This document shows positions 44,396 through 52,049 of a DNA stretch of 64,000 nt, one piece after another. This DNA comes from Asticcacaulis sp. AC460. GTDB lineage: Bacteria; Pseudomonadota; Alphaproteobacteria; Caulobacterales; Caulobacteraceae. Both the position numbers and the translations under genes were made by a program. The stretch is taken from assembly GCF_000495795.1 (NCBI RefSeq), contig NZ_AWGD01000010.1:79608-143607 (forward strand), given 5' to 3'. Below the pieces are notes generated by a model. It had not been told where the DNA came from. It worked only from the letters and a program-made list of their open reading frames with translations, and ran no database searches. Position 1 is the first letter of the stretch. The number at the start of each line of letters is the position of its first letter.

Positions 44396-45105
44396 GCGCC
44401 CCCCCTTATACGTCCCTTGCGATCAATCCCAAGGCAGAGGTCCATCTGCGCCGGATCGGCCGTGAAGGTCATCCGCTGCTGATCATCGACGATGTCCTGC
44501 TGGAGCCGGAGGCTTTGGTTGGTATGGCCGCGGAGGCAGAATTTGCGCCGCCGACCGGGACCTATTATCCGGGTTTGAACGCAGCGCTGCCGCGGTCGTA
44601 TCTGGAGACGTTATTGCCGGTGCTGCGGCCCAGTTTCGAGCGGGCCTTTGCGATCGGGCGTGATACGCCTCTGGTGGCCAATGGCTTTTTCGCTTTAGCG
44701 ACGCACCGGCTGGAAGACTTCGGTCCGTGGCAGAAGATTCCGCACTATGACCAGCTTCATCCGGATCACCTGGCCATGGTGCACTACCTCTGTCATGGCC
44801 AGGGCGGCGGAACCGCCTTCTTCCGGCATCGGGCGACGGGGTATGAATCGGTCAATCCACAGCGCCGCGAGGCTTATCTCGGCACGGTCCAGGGTGAGCT
44901 GGACCGGGAGGGGCATTTGCTGACCGGCTATACCGGGCCCGACACACCGAATTTCGAAATGACCGATTCGGTGGAGATACGATTCAACCGGCTGATACTC
45001 TACCGCAGCAACGTGCTGCACTGTGCCCTGTTCGACGGCGCGAAACTGGACGCCGATGTCCGGATGGGCCGGCTGACCGCGAACAGCTTTTTCCGCCCAC
45101 GCTAA
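44374..45105 (+). CDS. DUF6445 family protein (2OG-oxygenase-like fold suspected)
   Basis: This protein of up to 243 residues resembles DUF6445 proteins. KIPHYDQLHPDHLAMVHYL and LYRSNVLHCALF give an H-x-D...H pattern like that of 2-oxoglutarate/Fe(II) dioxygenases, so an oxygenase fold is suspected but not shown. The start is uncertain: GTG 44374 inside the upstream gene is the only standard start before the conserved part; a CTG at 44392 lies right at the upstream stop with GAGG 7 nt before it. Family members are often found beside TonB receptors and halogenase-like proteins. Confidence 0.7.
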   Translation: MGRGGRLSAPPYTSLAINPKAEVHLRRIGREGHPLLIIDDVLLEPEALVGMAAEAEFAPPTGTYYPGLNAALPRSYLETLLPVLRPSFERAFAIGRDTPLVANGFFALATHRLEDFGPWQKIPHYDQLHPDHLAMVHYLCHGQGGGTAFFRHRATGYESVNPQRREAYLGTVQGELDREGHLLTGYTGPDTPNFEMTDSVEIRFNRLILYRSNVLHCALFDGAKLDADVRMGRLTANSFFRPR

Positions 45106-45249
45106 ACCTATGGTTTTTAAATAATTTTTGCCCGCGCACGATGTCGTGACAGGGCCGATTATGTGCGCATTCGCACCATTTTTGTGCTATGCAGCATGAT
45201 TGGCCGTTTACTGTAAGTTCTGTCTTCCCTACTGCTTTTTTATGGGCTG

Positions 45250-45266
45250 ATGGGCAGTATGCCCAT
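45250..45266. promoter_or_regulatory. Palindrome upstream of the glycosyltransferase/GH130 operon
   Basis: ATGGGCA-GTA-TGCCCAT is a perfect 7-bp inverted repeat 123 bp before the operon start, in an AT-rich 283-bp gap that also has GTGCG-CATT-CGCAC at 45163-45176. Both could be regulator sites; no known consensus matches. Confidence 0.4.
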
Positions 45267-45388
45267 ATTCCGCAAGGTTTTCAGAACCTTAGCACAATTC
45301 CGTGATCAGTCCAAACAAAGGCGTGAGAAGCATTAACGGCTTTTTCCGCGCGCGAGGACCTGCGTTTTACACAAGCCGAGGTAAGAAT

Positions 45389-47695
45389 ATGCTGCAGTCC
45401 AACAGTTTCCAGGCCGCCAACCGGATCGAAGACGAAGACTTCAGCGTAATCGATATTCCCCTCATCGATAAGGCCCAGACAGGTACGGTCCGCCTGACCC
45501 GGCCCGCCATCATCGGCAATTTCCCGCCGCGTCAATGCGGACTGGCGACCTTTACCCGCGACATGTACGCCTGCCTGTCCAAGGCTCTGCCGCAGGCTGA
45601 GTGGAACGTCATCGCCATGAATGACCCGGGCGCGGAATATGATTATCCGAGCGAGGTCACCCACCAGCTTCCCCAGAACGACATCGACGCCTATCGCGCC
45701 CTGGCCGACGAGTTGAACGCCGCCGGCAATGACGTGGTCTTCGTCCAGCACGAATTCGGCATCTATGGCGGCCCGTCCGGCCGTTACCTGCTGGCCATGC
45801 TGGAACGGCTCAACATGCCGATCGTGACCACCCTGCACACCATCCTGGAAAAGCCCAACGCCGAACAGCGCCTGGTCATGGACGCCCTGATCCGCCTGTC
45901 GGACACCCTGGTGACCATGGCGCAGAAGGGCAAGGAGATCCTGATGCGGGTGTACAGTGTGCCGGAAGCGCGCATCGCCGTCATCCCGCACGGAGCCCCC
46001 TCGCGGCCGTTGCGCGACACCACCAGCTTCAAGGCGGAACTGGGCCTGACCAACAAGAAGACCCTGACGACGTTTGGCCTGCTGTCGCCGAACAAGGGCA
46101 TCGAAACCGTCATCCAGGCCCTGCCCGACATCGTCCGCGGTTGCCCCAACCTGGTCTACCTGGTCATCGGCGCCACCCATCCGCACCTGATCAAGCACGA
46201 GGGCGAAAAGTACCGCGACAGCCTCAAGCAGATGGCGCGCGATCTCGGCGTCGAGCGCCACGTCCACTTCATCAACAGCTTCGTCAATGACGCCGAACTG
46301 GTCGATATCCTGCAGGCCACCGACGTTTACGTCACGCCCTACCTGACCGAGACCCAGATCACCTCGGGCACCCTGTCCTACGCCCTGGCCCTGGGCCGGC
46401 CGATCGTCTCGACCCCCTACTGGCACGCCCAGGAAGTCCTGGCCGGCGGCGTCGGCGCGCTGTGTCCTTTCAAGGACGTCCACGCCTTCACCCTGGCCAT
46501 CTCCAACCTGCTGGCCTCGGACAAGGCGCGTACCGCCATGTCGCAGCGCGCCTATCAGGCCGGGCTGTCGTCGCGCTGGTCGGCCGTGGCCAATGCCTAT
46601 GTCACCCGCGCCGAGGCCGATGCCGAACGCCGCACCGAAGAGCCCGGCAAGCGCGCCAATGTCATCGGCGAAGCCCCGGCCTGGGGCGCCATCGAGCGTA
46701 TGACCGACAGCTGCGGCATCTTCCAGCACGGCAAGTACGGCCTGCCCGACCGCGAGCACGGCTACTGCGCTGACGACAACTGCCGCGCCCTGTCGCTGGC
46801 GGCGCGCCTGTCGAATGTCGGTGTCCTGACGCCGCGCCAGGTCGAGCTGACCCGCACCTATGCCGCCTTCATGAACCACGCCTGGAACCATGACGCGCGC
46901 TTCCGCAACTTCATGTCGTTCGGCCGGCAGTGGCTGGACGATGGCGGGTCCGACGATTGCTGCGCCCGGTCGTTCGAATGCCTGATCGATGTCGCCCGCT
47001 CCAACCTGCCCGAAGACCTGCGCACCTGGGCGATCAGCCTGGCCAATGAGGTGTTGAGCAAAACGACCCAATGGCAATCGCTGCGGTCACGCGCCATTCT
47101 GATCCGTTGCCTGGTCCGCGGCTTCGGCGTCGTCGGCGATGCCCAGGAAGTCCAGGCGATGATCCGCAAGCTGGGCCAGGGCGTGCACGGCGCCTATCGC
47201 CACCATGCCCGCACCGGCCACAAGTGGTTCGAGCCTTATCTCGCCTACGACAATGCCCGCCTCAGCGAAGGTTTGATCCTGGCCGGCCAGTTCCTGGTCG
47301 ACAACGCCATGCTGAATGACGGCATCGAATCCCTGCGCTGGCTGATGCAGCGCCAGACCGACGAGGCCAGCGGCTGTTTCGTGCCGGTACCGACCTCGCA
47401 CTTCAAGGAAGACAGCCAGGGTCGCAACCTGTTCGACCAGCAGCCGATCGAGGTGGTCGCCACCGTTGAGGCCTGCCTGACCGCATGGAAGGTGACCACC
47501 GACTCGCTGTGGCGCAACGAAGCCCTGCGGAGCTATGCCTGGTTCCATGGCGAGAACGTCCACAGCCTGCCGATGGTGACGGCGGATGGCGGTTGCTACG
47601 ACGGTTTGAACCCGCATGGCTTCAACCAGAACCAGGGCGCCGAGTCGATCCTGGCCTACCCCTTGAGCTGGGTCGCTCTCAAAGGCGGGCTGTAG
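45389..47695 (+). CDS. Glycosyltransferase family 4 fused to a helical glycosidase-like domain
   Basis: This 768-residue protein has two parts. Residues ~40-400 are a GT-B glycosyltransferase (FPPRQCGLATFTRDMYACL, FVQHEFGIYGGPSGRYLL, TFGLLSPNKGIETVIQAL, ITSGTLSYALALGRPIVST). Residues ~425-768 are a mostly helical domain with repeated aromatic and acidic motifs (GYCADDNCRALSLAARL, WFEPYLAYDNARLSEGLI, GFNQNQGAESILAYPLSW), like an (alpha/alpha) barrel of glycosidases or epimerases. ATG 45389 has GAGG upstream. The next gene, 97 bp on, is a GH130 enzyme, so the pair may build and trim, or phosphorolyse, a mannose-containing glycan or storage oligosaccharide. Confidence 0.85.
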   Translation: MLQSNSFQAANRIEDEDFSVIDIPLIDKAQTGTVRLTRPAIIGNFPPRQCGLATFTRDMYACLSKALPQAEWNVIAMNDPGAEYDYPSEVTHQLPQNDIDAYRALADELNAAGNDVVFVQHEFGIYGGPSGRYLLAMLERLNMPIVTTLHTILEKPNAEQRLVMDALIRLSDTLVTMAQKGKEILMRVYSVPEARIAVIPHGAPSRPLRDTTSFKAELGLTNKKTLTTFGLLSPNKGIETVIQALPDIVRGCPNLVYLVIGATHPHLIKHEGEKYRDSLKQMARDLGVERHVHFINSFVNDAELVDILQATDVYVTPYLTETQITSGTLSYALALGRPIVSTPYWHAQEVLAGGVGALCPFKDVHAFTLAISNLLASDKARTAMSQRAYQAGLSSRWSAVANAYVTRAEADAERRTEEPGKRANVIGEAPAWGAIERMTDSCGIFQHGKYGLPDREHGYCADDNCRALSLAARLSNVGVLTPRQVELTRTYAAFMNHAWNHDARFRNFMSFGRQWLDDGGSDDCCARSFECLIDVARSNLPEDLRTWAISLANEVLSKTTQWQSLRSRAILIRCLVRGFGVVGDAQEVQAMIRKLGQGVHGAYRHHARTGHKWFEPYLAYDNARLSEGLILAGQFLVDNAMLNDGIESLRWLMQRQTDEASGCFVPVPTSHFKEDSQGRNLFDQQPIEVVATVEACLTAWKVTTDSLWRNEALRSYAWFHGENVHSLPMVTADGGCYDGLNPHGFNQNQGAESILAYPLSWVALKGGL

Positions 47696-47728
47696 AAGAC
47701 GAAGTCTTCGGCATAACAACACCGTGAT

Positions 47729-47768
47729 CACCCTCCCTCCGGGCACGGCGGGAGGGTGTCAAATTTTT
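47729..47768 (+). terminator. Hairpin with short T-run between the GT4 and GH130 genes
   Basis: CACCCTCCC (47729-47737) pairs with GGGAGGGTG (47750-47758); a T-run follows at 47764. It ends 12 bp before the GH130 ribosome site, so it may be a partial terminator or attenuator that lowers GH130 expression. Confidence 0.5.
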
Positions 47769-47792
47769 CGGAACACACTATAGGAGGCGGCA

Positions 47793-49118
47793 ATGGACGG
47801 ATCCGTTCGCACGACACACGGGGAACGCACCTTGACCGATATGATCATCAGTCCGACGACCCTGCACGCCAATCCCGAGCGCGTCGTCATCCTACCCTTC
47901 ACCATCTCAATCAGCGCCCACACCAGCGCCATGGGCGCCATGTCGCGGGTGGCGCGTATCTGCGCCGCGATCACAGAAATGACGCCGGAGGTGGTCAAGG
48001 CCGAGCTGGAGGTCGTCAACCGCGACTTCACCGGCCGGCACTGGCAGACCCGCGGCATCTTCCTGGAGCGCTTCCGCCAGATCCAAGCGATCCAAGGGGG
48101 GATGGAATCGCTGGATGAGGACCACCAGGCGCTGATCGGCGCCTATTTCTGCCACGAATACAGCTACCAAGCCGCTGCGGTGATGAACCCGTCGGTCGTG
48201 CCGCACCCGGACCAGACCGGCGCGCCGGTCGGCGCCGTCAACTTCATCATGTCGACGCGCACCGTGGGCGAAGGCCACATCTCGACCATTTCGTTCCGCG
48301 AAGGCACCTTCCACCCTGACGGCACGGTCGAGCTTAAGCCGGATTCCCAGATCGCGGTGGCGGCCAAGCCCAACGGCAATGCGCCGCTGGACGGGGTCAT
48401 CACCGTCCACGGCCACCAGGCCTGTCCCGTGTCGGAAACGGTTTTGTTCCCGATCACGCGGCAACAGAGCAATGGCCTGGAAGACCTGCGCATGGTCAGG
48501 TTTACCGACGACAACGGTGCGACGACCTTCATGGGCACCTACACCGCCTATAACGGCCGCGATATTGCGTGCGAGTGTTTCGAAACCAGCGATTTCCGCT
48601 CGTTCAAGCTGACTCCGTTCCGCGGGGCGGCATCGCAGCACAAGGGGTTGGCGCTGTTTCCGCGACGGATCAATGGCCGCTATGCCGCGGTCGGCCGGCT
48701 GGATCATGAGAGCATCTTCTATCTCGAAACCGACGATCGGTTGACGTGGAACAATGGCGAGTTCCTGGCCGGTCCGGTGGAGCCGTGGGAGCTGATCCAG
48801 ATGGGCAATTGCGGCTCGCCGATCGAGCTGGATGAGGGCTGGCTGGTGCTGACCCATGGCGTCGGCGCGGTGCGGCGCTATTCCCTGGGGGCGATGTTGC
48901 TGGACAAGGACGACCCGCGCAAGGTGCTGGGCCGGTCGAAGGTGCCGCTGTTGTCGCCGTCCGAGGACAACCGCGAAGGCTATGTGCCGAACGTGATCTA
49001 TACCTGCGGCGCGATGCGCTGCGGGGATTGGGTGTTTCTGCCATATGGCGTGGCGGATTCGAGCATTCATTTTGCTTCTATCAAGATCCCGGACCTGCTG
49101 AAGCATTTGAGCGTGTAG
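47793..49118 (+). CDS. Glycoside hydrolase family 130 (mannoside phosphorylase-like)
   Basis: This 441-residue five-bladed propeller has the GH130 phrases GLEDLRMVRFTDDNG, RPxx-like phosphate region around FRGAASQHKGLALFPRRI, and GNCGSPIELDEGWLVL then THGVG. Family 130 enzymes phosphorolyse or hydrolyse beta-mannosides. ATG 47793 follows a perfect TAGGAGG. The first ~100 residues are a helical extension not usual in short GH130 proteins. It is in an operon with the GT4 fusion. Confidence 0.85.
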   Translation: MDGSVRTTHGERTLTDMIISPTTLHANPERVVILPFTISISAHTSAMGAMSRVARICAAITEMTPEVVKAELEVVNRDFTGRHWQTRGIFLERFRQIQAIQGGMESLDEDHQALIGAYFCHEYSYQAAAVMNPSVVPHPDQTGAPVGAVNFIMSTRTVGEGHISTISFREGTFHPDGTVELKPDSQIAVAAKPNGNAPLDGVITVHGHQACPVSETVLFPITRQQSNGLEDLRMVRFTDDNGATTFMGTYTAYNGRDIACECFETSDFRSFKLTPFRGAASQHKGLALFPRRINGRYAAVGRLDHESIFYLETDDRLTWNNGEFLAGPVEPWELIQMGNCGSPIELDEGWLVLTHGVGAVRRYSLGAMLLDKDDPRKVLGRSKVPLLSPSEDNREGYVPNVIYTCGAMRCGDWVFLPYGVADSSIHFASIKIPDLLKHLSV

Positions 49119-49125
49119 TATTTTA

Positions 49126-49267
49126 CCTCTCCCCGCGTGCGGGGAGAGGACGAGAGCCGAGTGAAACGAAGGCGATCGGGTGAGGGGCCTTCTGAAGACG
49201 ATAGAGCACCGGACGGGTTCGCATGCCCCTCACCCTAACCTCTCCCCGTGAAGAACGGGGAGAGGGG
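49126..49267. repeat. Intergenic inverted repeat (CTCTCCCCG family, copy 4)
   Basis: It starts with the hairpin CCTCTCCCCGCGTGCGGGGA and ends with hairpin CTCTCCCCGTGAAGAACGGG-GAG; GGTGAGGGGC and GCCCCTCACC face each other inside. It is the reverse complement of copy 5 on the other side of gltX, apart from the middle. Confidence 0.88.
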
Positions 49268-49346
49268 TTTCTACAGCTATCTTGCCGTTTGCGCCGTTAC
49301 CGCCTAAAGGAGCGGCTCATTACGGCTGATAACGAAAGACTGCACA

Positions 49347-50825
49347 ATGTCCTCTCCGGTTCGCGTCCGCATCGCTCCGTCCCCGACGGGCGAGCCCCAC
49401 ATCGGAACCATGTACACCGCGCTTCTCAACGAAGCTTTTGCGCGCCGCAACAACGGCACCTTCATCCTGCGCATCGAGGACACAGACCAGAGCCGCTCCA
49501 CCCCCGATTCCGAACGCAAGATCATGGAGGCCTTCACCTGGATGGGCCTGCATTGGGAAGAAGGCCCCGACAAGGGCGGCCCGCACGCCCCCTATCGCCA
49601 GAGCGAGCGCAAGGACATCTATCACCGCTTTGCCGGCCAGCTTCTGGAGTCCGGCCATGCTTTCCGCTGCTTCTGTTCGGCCGAGCGCCTGGACCTGATG
49701 CGCAAGACCCAACGCATGAAGGGCGAGGCGCCGAAATATGACGGCCGCTGCCTGACCCTGCCCAAGGATGAAGCCGAAGCCCGTGCCAAGACCGAGCCGC
49801 ACGTGCTGCGCATGGTGGTGCCGGCCGAAGGCAATTGCGAATTCACCGACGGCGTCTACGGCGATATTTCCATGCCGTGGTCGAACATCGACATGCAGGT
49901 GCTGATGAAGTCGGACGGCATGCCGACCTACCACCTGGCCAATGTCGTCGACGACCACGAAATGCAGATTAGCCACGTCATCCGCGGCGAAGAATGGATG
50001 TCGTCGACGCCGAAGCACATCCTGCTGTACCGCCATTTCGGCTGGACGCCGCCGCAGTTCCTGCATCTGCCGCTGATGCGCCAGCTCGACCGTTCCAAGC
50101 TGTCGAAACGCCGTAACCCGACCTCGATGTCGTGGTTCGAAGCGCAGGGCTACTTGCCCGAGGCCCTGGCCAACTTCCTGGGTCACTATTTCGTCCGCTT
50201 CGACGAAGGCGAGGACGAGCTGATGACGCGTGACGAGTTCATCCAGCGTTTCGACATCGCCCAGGTGTCCAAGGCCGGCGCCGTGTTCGACGTCAAGAAG
50301 CTGGACTGGATGAACGCGCGCTGGATCCGCGAGCGCAAGACGCCGGAGCAGTTCCGCGCCGACGTGTTGAAATGGGCGGCACGTGAAAGCCGCGCCGACC
50401 GGGTGCTGGACCTGGCCCAGTCGCGGGTCGAAAAGCTGGCCGACCTGGCGCCGCTGATCGCCTTCATGTTCGTCGGTCATATCGACCTGAAGGCCGAGGC
50501 GTTCGATGGTCTGAAGGCCACGAAAGAACAACTGCGCGAAATCCTGACGCGGTCCTATGCCCTGATCGATACCCTGACCGAGTTTACCGGTGAGTCGATC
50601 TTCAACGCCGTGGCGGCCATCGCCAAGGAGATCGGGCTGAAGACCAAGGACGCCGCGCCGATCCTGTTCGTGGCGATCACCGGCACAACGCGGTCTTTGC
50701 CGGTGTTCCAGGCCATGGAAGTTCTGGGCCGGTCGGTCTGCCGCGAACGGCTGCGCGCTGCGGTCAAGCTGGTGTCGGATGAAGAAGAGACTCCGGCTGA
50801 GGATGCTGAAACGGCCGAAGCGTAA
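49347..50825 (+). CDS. gltX: Glutamyl-tRNA synthetase, Thermus-like sequence type
   Basis: This 492-residue class I synthetase charges tRNA with glutamate. The HIGH-type motif is PHIGT near residue 17 in APSPTGEPHIGTMYTALL, and KMSKS is KLSKR near residue 251. Other phrases, such as PHAPYRQSERKDIY, SDGMPTYHLANVVDDHEM and RGEEWMSSTPKHILLYRHFG, match the Thermus-type enzyme as I recall it better than the LHVGG-type E. coli enzyme. The C-terminal ~20 residues are acidic. A second gltX may exist elsewhere, as alphaproteobacteria often have two. Inverted repeats bracket the gene closely. Confidence 0.95.
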   Translation: MSSPVRVRIAPSPTGEPHIGTMYTALLNEAFARRNNGTFILRIEDTDQSRSTPDSERKIMEAFTWMGLHWEEGPDKGGPHAPYRQSERKDIYHRFAGQLLESGHAFRCFCSAERLDLMRKTQRMKGEAPKYDGRCLTLPKDEAEARAKTEPHVLRMVVPAEGNCEFTDGVYGDISMPWSNIDMQVLMKSDGMPTYHLANVVDDHEMQISHVIRGEEWMSSTPKHILLYRHFGWTPPQFLHLPLMRQLDRSKLSKRRNPTSMSWFEAQGYLPEALANFLGHYFVRFDEGEDELMTRDEFIQRFDIAQVSKAGAVFDVKKLDWMNARWIRERKTPEQFRADVLKWAARESRADRVLDLAQSRVEKLADLAPLIAFMFVGHIDLKAEAFDGLKATKEQLREILTRSYALIDTLTEFTGESIFNAVAAIAKEIGLKTKDAAPILFVAITGTTRSLPVFQAMEVLGRSVCRERLRAAVKLVSDEEETPAEDAETAEA

Positions 50826-50836
50826 CGCCGTAGAAT

Positions 50837-50981
50837 CCCCTCTCCCCGTTCTTCACGGGGAGAGGTTAGGGTGAGGGGCTTCTGTACGAGCGGTTGCACC
50901 TGAATTATCAGAAAGAGCCCCTCACCCGATCGCATTCACTTCGTTCCGCTCTCGTCCTCTCCCCGCAGGCGGGGAGAGGAG
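50837..50981. repeat. Intergenic inverted repeat (CTCTCCCCG family, copy 5)
   Basis: It begins 11 bp after the gltX stop with CCCCTCTCCCCGTTCTTCAC and ends with CTCTCCCCGCAGGCGGGGAG-AGGA. Its first ~43 bp are the exact reverse complement of the last ~43 bp of copy 4. It may also work as the gltX terminator. Confidence 0.88.
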
Positions 50982-51063
50982 ATTCTTACACCGCGCCTTA
51001 TCTCCCGCGCTGAGAATTTATGCGTCCGGAGGCAGACTGCCCCTTTCTGCAGAGGAGGCAGCC

Positions 51064-51249
51064 ATGCTCGACAAGACCAATCCCGAAACCGACCTGGATC
51101 TCGATGATCAGGCCGGCGATGTCGTGGGTGAAAACATCCTGAACGAGGATGAGAACGAAGACGAAACCGGCATCGGCGTCATCGACGATCTCTCCACCGG
51201 AGACACCGACAGTGAAAACGAAACGGGTATGATCACACCGGCCCTGTAA
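51064..51249 (+). CDS. Small acidic protein, unknown function
   Basis: This 61-residue protein is very acidic (about 20 Asp/Glu, two basic residues) with no hydrophobic segment, for example DLDLDDQAGDVVGEN and DENEDETGIG. A strong ribosome site (AGAGGAGG, 6 nt before ATG) supports translation. It is probably intrinsically disordered. Its stop codon lies inside a TGTAA-type site. Confidence 0.75.
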   Translation: MLDKTNPETDLDLDDQAGDVVGENILNEDENEDETGIGVIDDLSTGDTDSENETGMITPAL

Positions 51250-51258
51250 AGGTTTACA
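51245..51258. promoter_or_regulatory. TGTAA-N4-TTACA-like site, first of a tandem pair
   Basis: TGTAAAGGTTTACA has perfect TGTAAA/TTTACA arms around GG. It overlaps the stop of the 61-residue gene and lies exactly 25 bp before a second site. Confidence 0.55.
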
Positions 51259-51269
51259 CGACGTCGCGT

Positions 51270-51283
51270 TGTAAAGGATTACA
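51270..51283. promoter_or_regulatory. TGTAA-N4-TTACA-like site, second of a tandem pair
   Basis: TGTAAAGGATTACA has TGTAA/TTACA arms. It is 140 bp before the dehydrogenase small-subunit gene and on the upstream side of a terminator-like hairpin. Confidence 0.55.
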
Positions 51284-51296
51284 ATCATTACGCATC

Positions 51297-51329
51297 AAGG
51301 GACCTGCTCAACCCGGCGGGTCCCTTTTT
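51297..51329 (+). terminator. Rho-independent terminator or attenuator
   Basis: AAGGGACC (51297-51304) pairs with GGTCCCTT (51319-51326), followed by T residues. It ends the 61-residue gene, or attenuates the dehydrogenase operon if that promoter lies upstream at the tandem sites. Confidence 0.75.
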
Positions 51330-51422
51330 CGTGACAAAATTTTGCATTGTCGGATGCGAATTTCCGTGTCTACATGGCGCCGTCTCAACACCCCGCCAGA
51401 GGGCAAAAGACAGGAGAGAAAC

Positions 51423-51986
51423 ATGGACCATCTCAGCATGAACCGCCGCATGGCCCTGGGCGCGATCGCCGGCGCCTTCGGCATGACGCTGATTCCCGCA
51501 CTCGCCCGCGCGGCTGACCCGACGACCTCGGAACTGGGCTTTAAGCCCGTCAAAAACGTCTTCACCCCGGCCCAGCGCGCCTTTGTCGCCGCCTACAGCG
51601 AACGCATCGTGCCCACCACCGATACGCCCGGCGCCATCGCCGCCGGCGTGCCGTCCTATATCGAGATGATGCTGGGCGACTGGTTCACCGGTACCGAGCG
51701 CGCCGACTTCATCAAGGGTATCGACGCAGTCGAAGCCCACGCCAAGACGACCCGCAAAAAGAGCTTCGTCAAGCTGAAGCCAGCGCTTCAGGACGAGGTC
51801 ATCACCGAGGTGATGAACGGCAAGGTGCCCGGCGCCGGAACCGACTTCTTCTATGCCTCGCGGCAACTGGTGGTCTCCGGCTACTACAGCTCAGAGATCG
51901 GTATGACGGTCGAGCGCGTCTACCTGCCCGTCCCCGGCCGCTATGACGGCGATTACAAGTACGAAGGCCGCGTCTTCAACGGCTAA
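51423..51986 (+). CDS. Sugar dehydrogenase small subunit (gluconate 2-dehydrogenase subunit 3 family)
   Basis: This 187-residue protein starts with a Tat signal (NRRMALGAIAGAFGMTLIPALARA) and then has the family sequence FTPAQRAFVAAYSERIVPTTDTPGA (read in pieces) with ending YDGDYKYEGRVFNG. In three-subunit membrane-bound dehydrogenases it carries the GMC subunit, which lacks its own signal, through the Tat pathway. ATG 51423 has AGGAGAG upstream. The GMC gene follows 63 bp later. Confidence 0.9.
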   Translation: MDHLSMNRRMALGAIAGAFGMTLIPALARAADPTTSELGFKPVKNVFTPAQRAFVAAYSERIVPTTDTPGAIAAGVPSYIEMMLGDWFTGTERADFIKGIDAVEAHAKTTRKKSFVKLKPALQDEVITEVMNGKVPGAGTDFFYASRQLVVSGYYSSEIGMTVERVYLPVPGRYDGDYKYEGRVFNG

Positions 51987-52049
51987 CGGCACGCTGCCGC
52001 ACGCAATGGCCAATGACCTCGCCAAAAAGCGGCCCCAGGAGAGAAAACT

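Noticed and set aside
45281..47077. 598-residue minus-strand frame opposite the glycosyltransferase fusion
   Set aside because: It has low-complexity Gly/Val/Asp/Gln sequence, no motifs, and the plus-strand gene is strongly supported.
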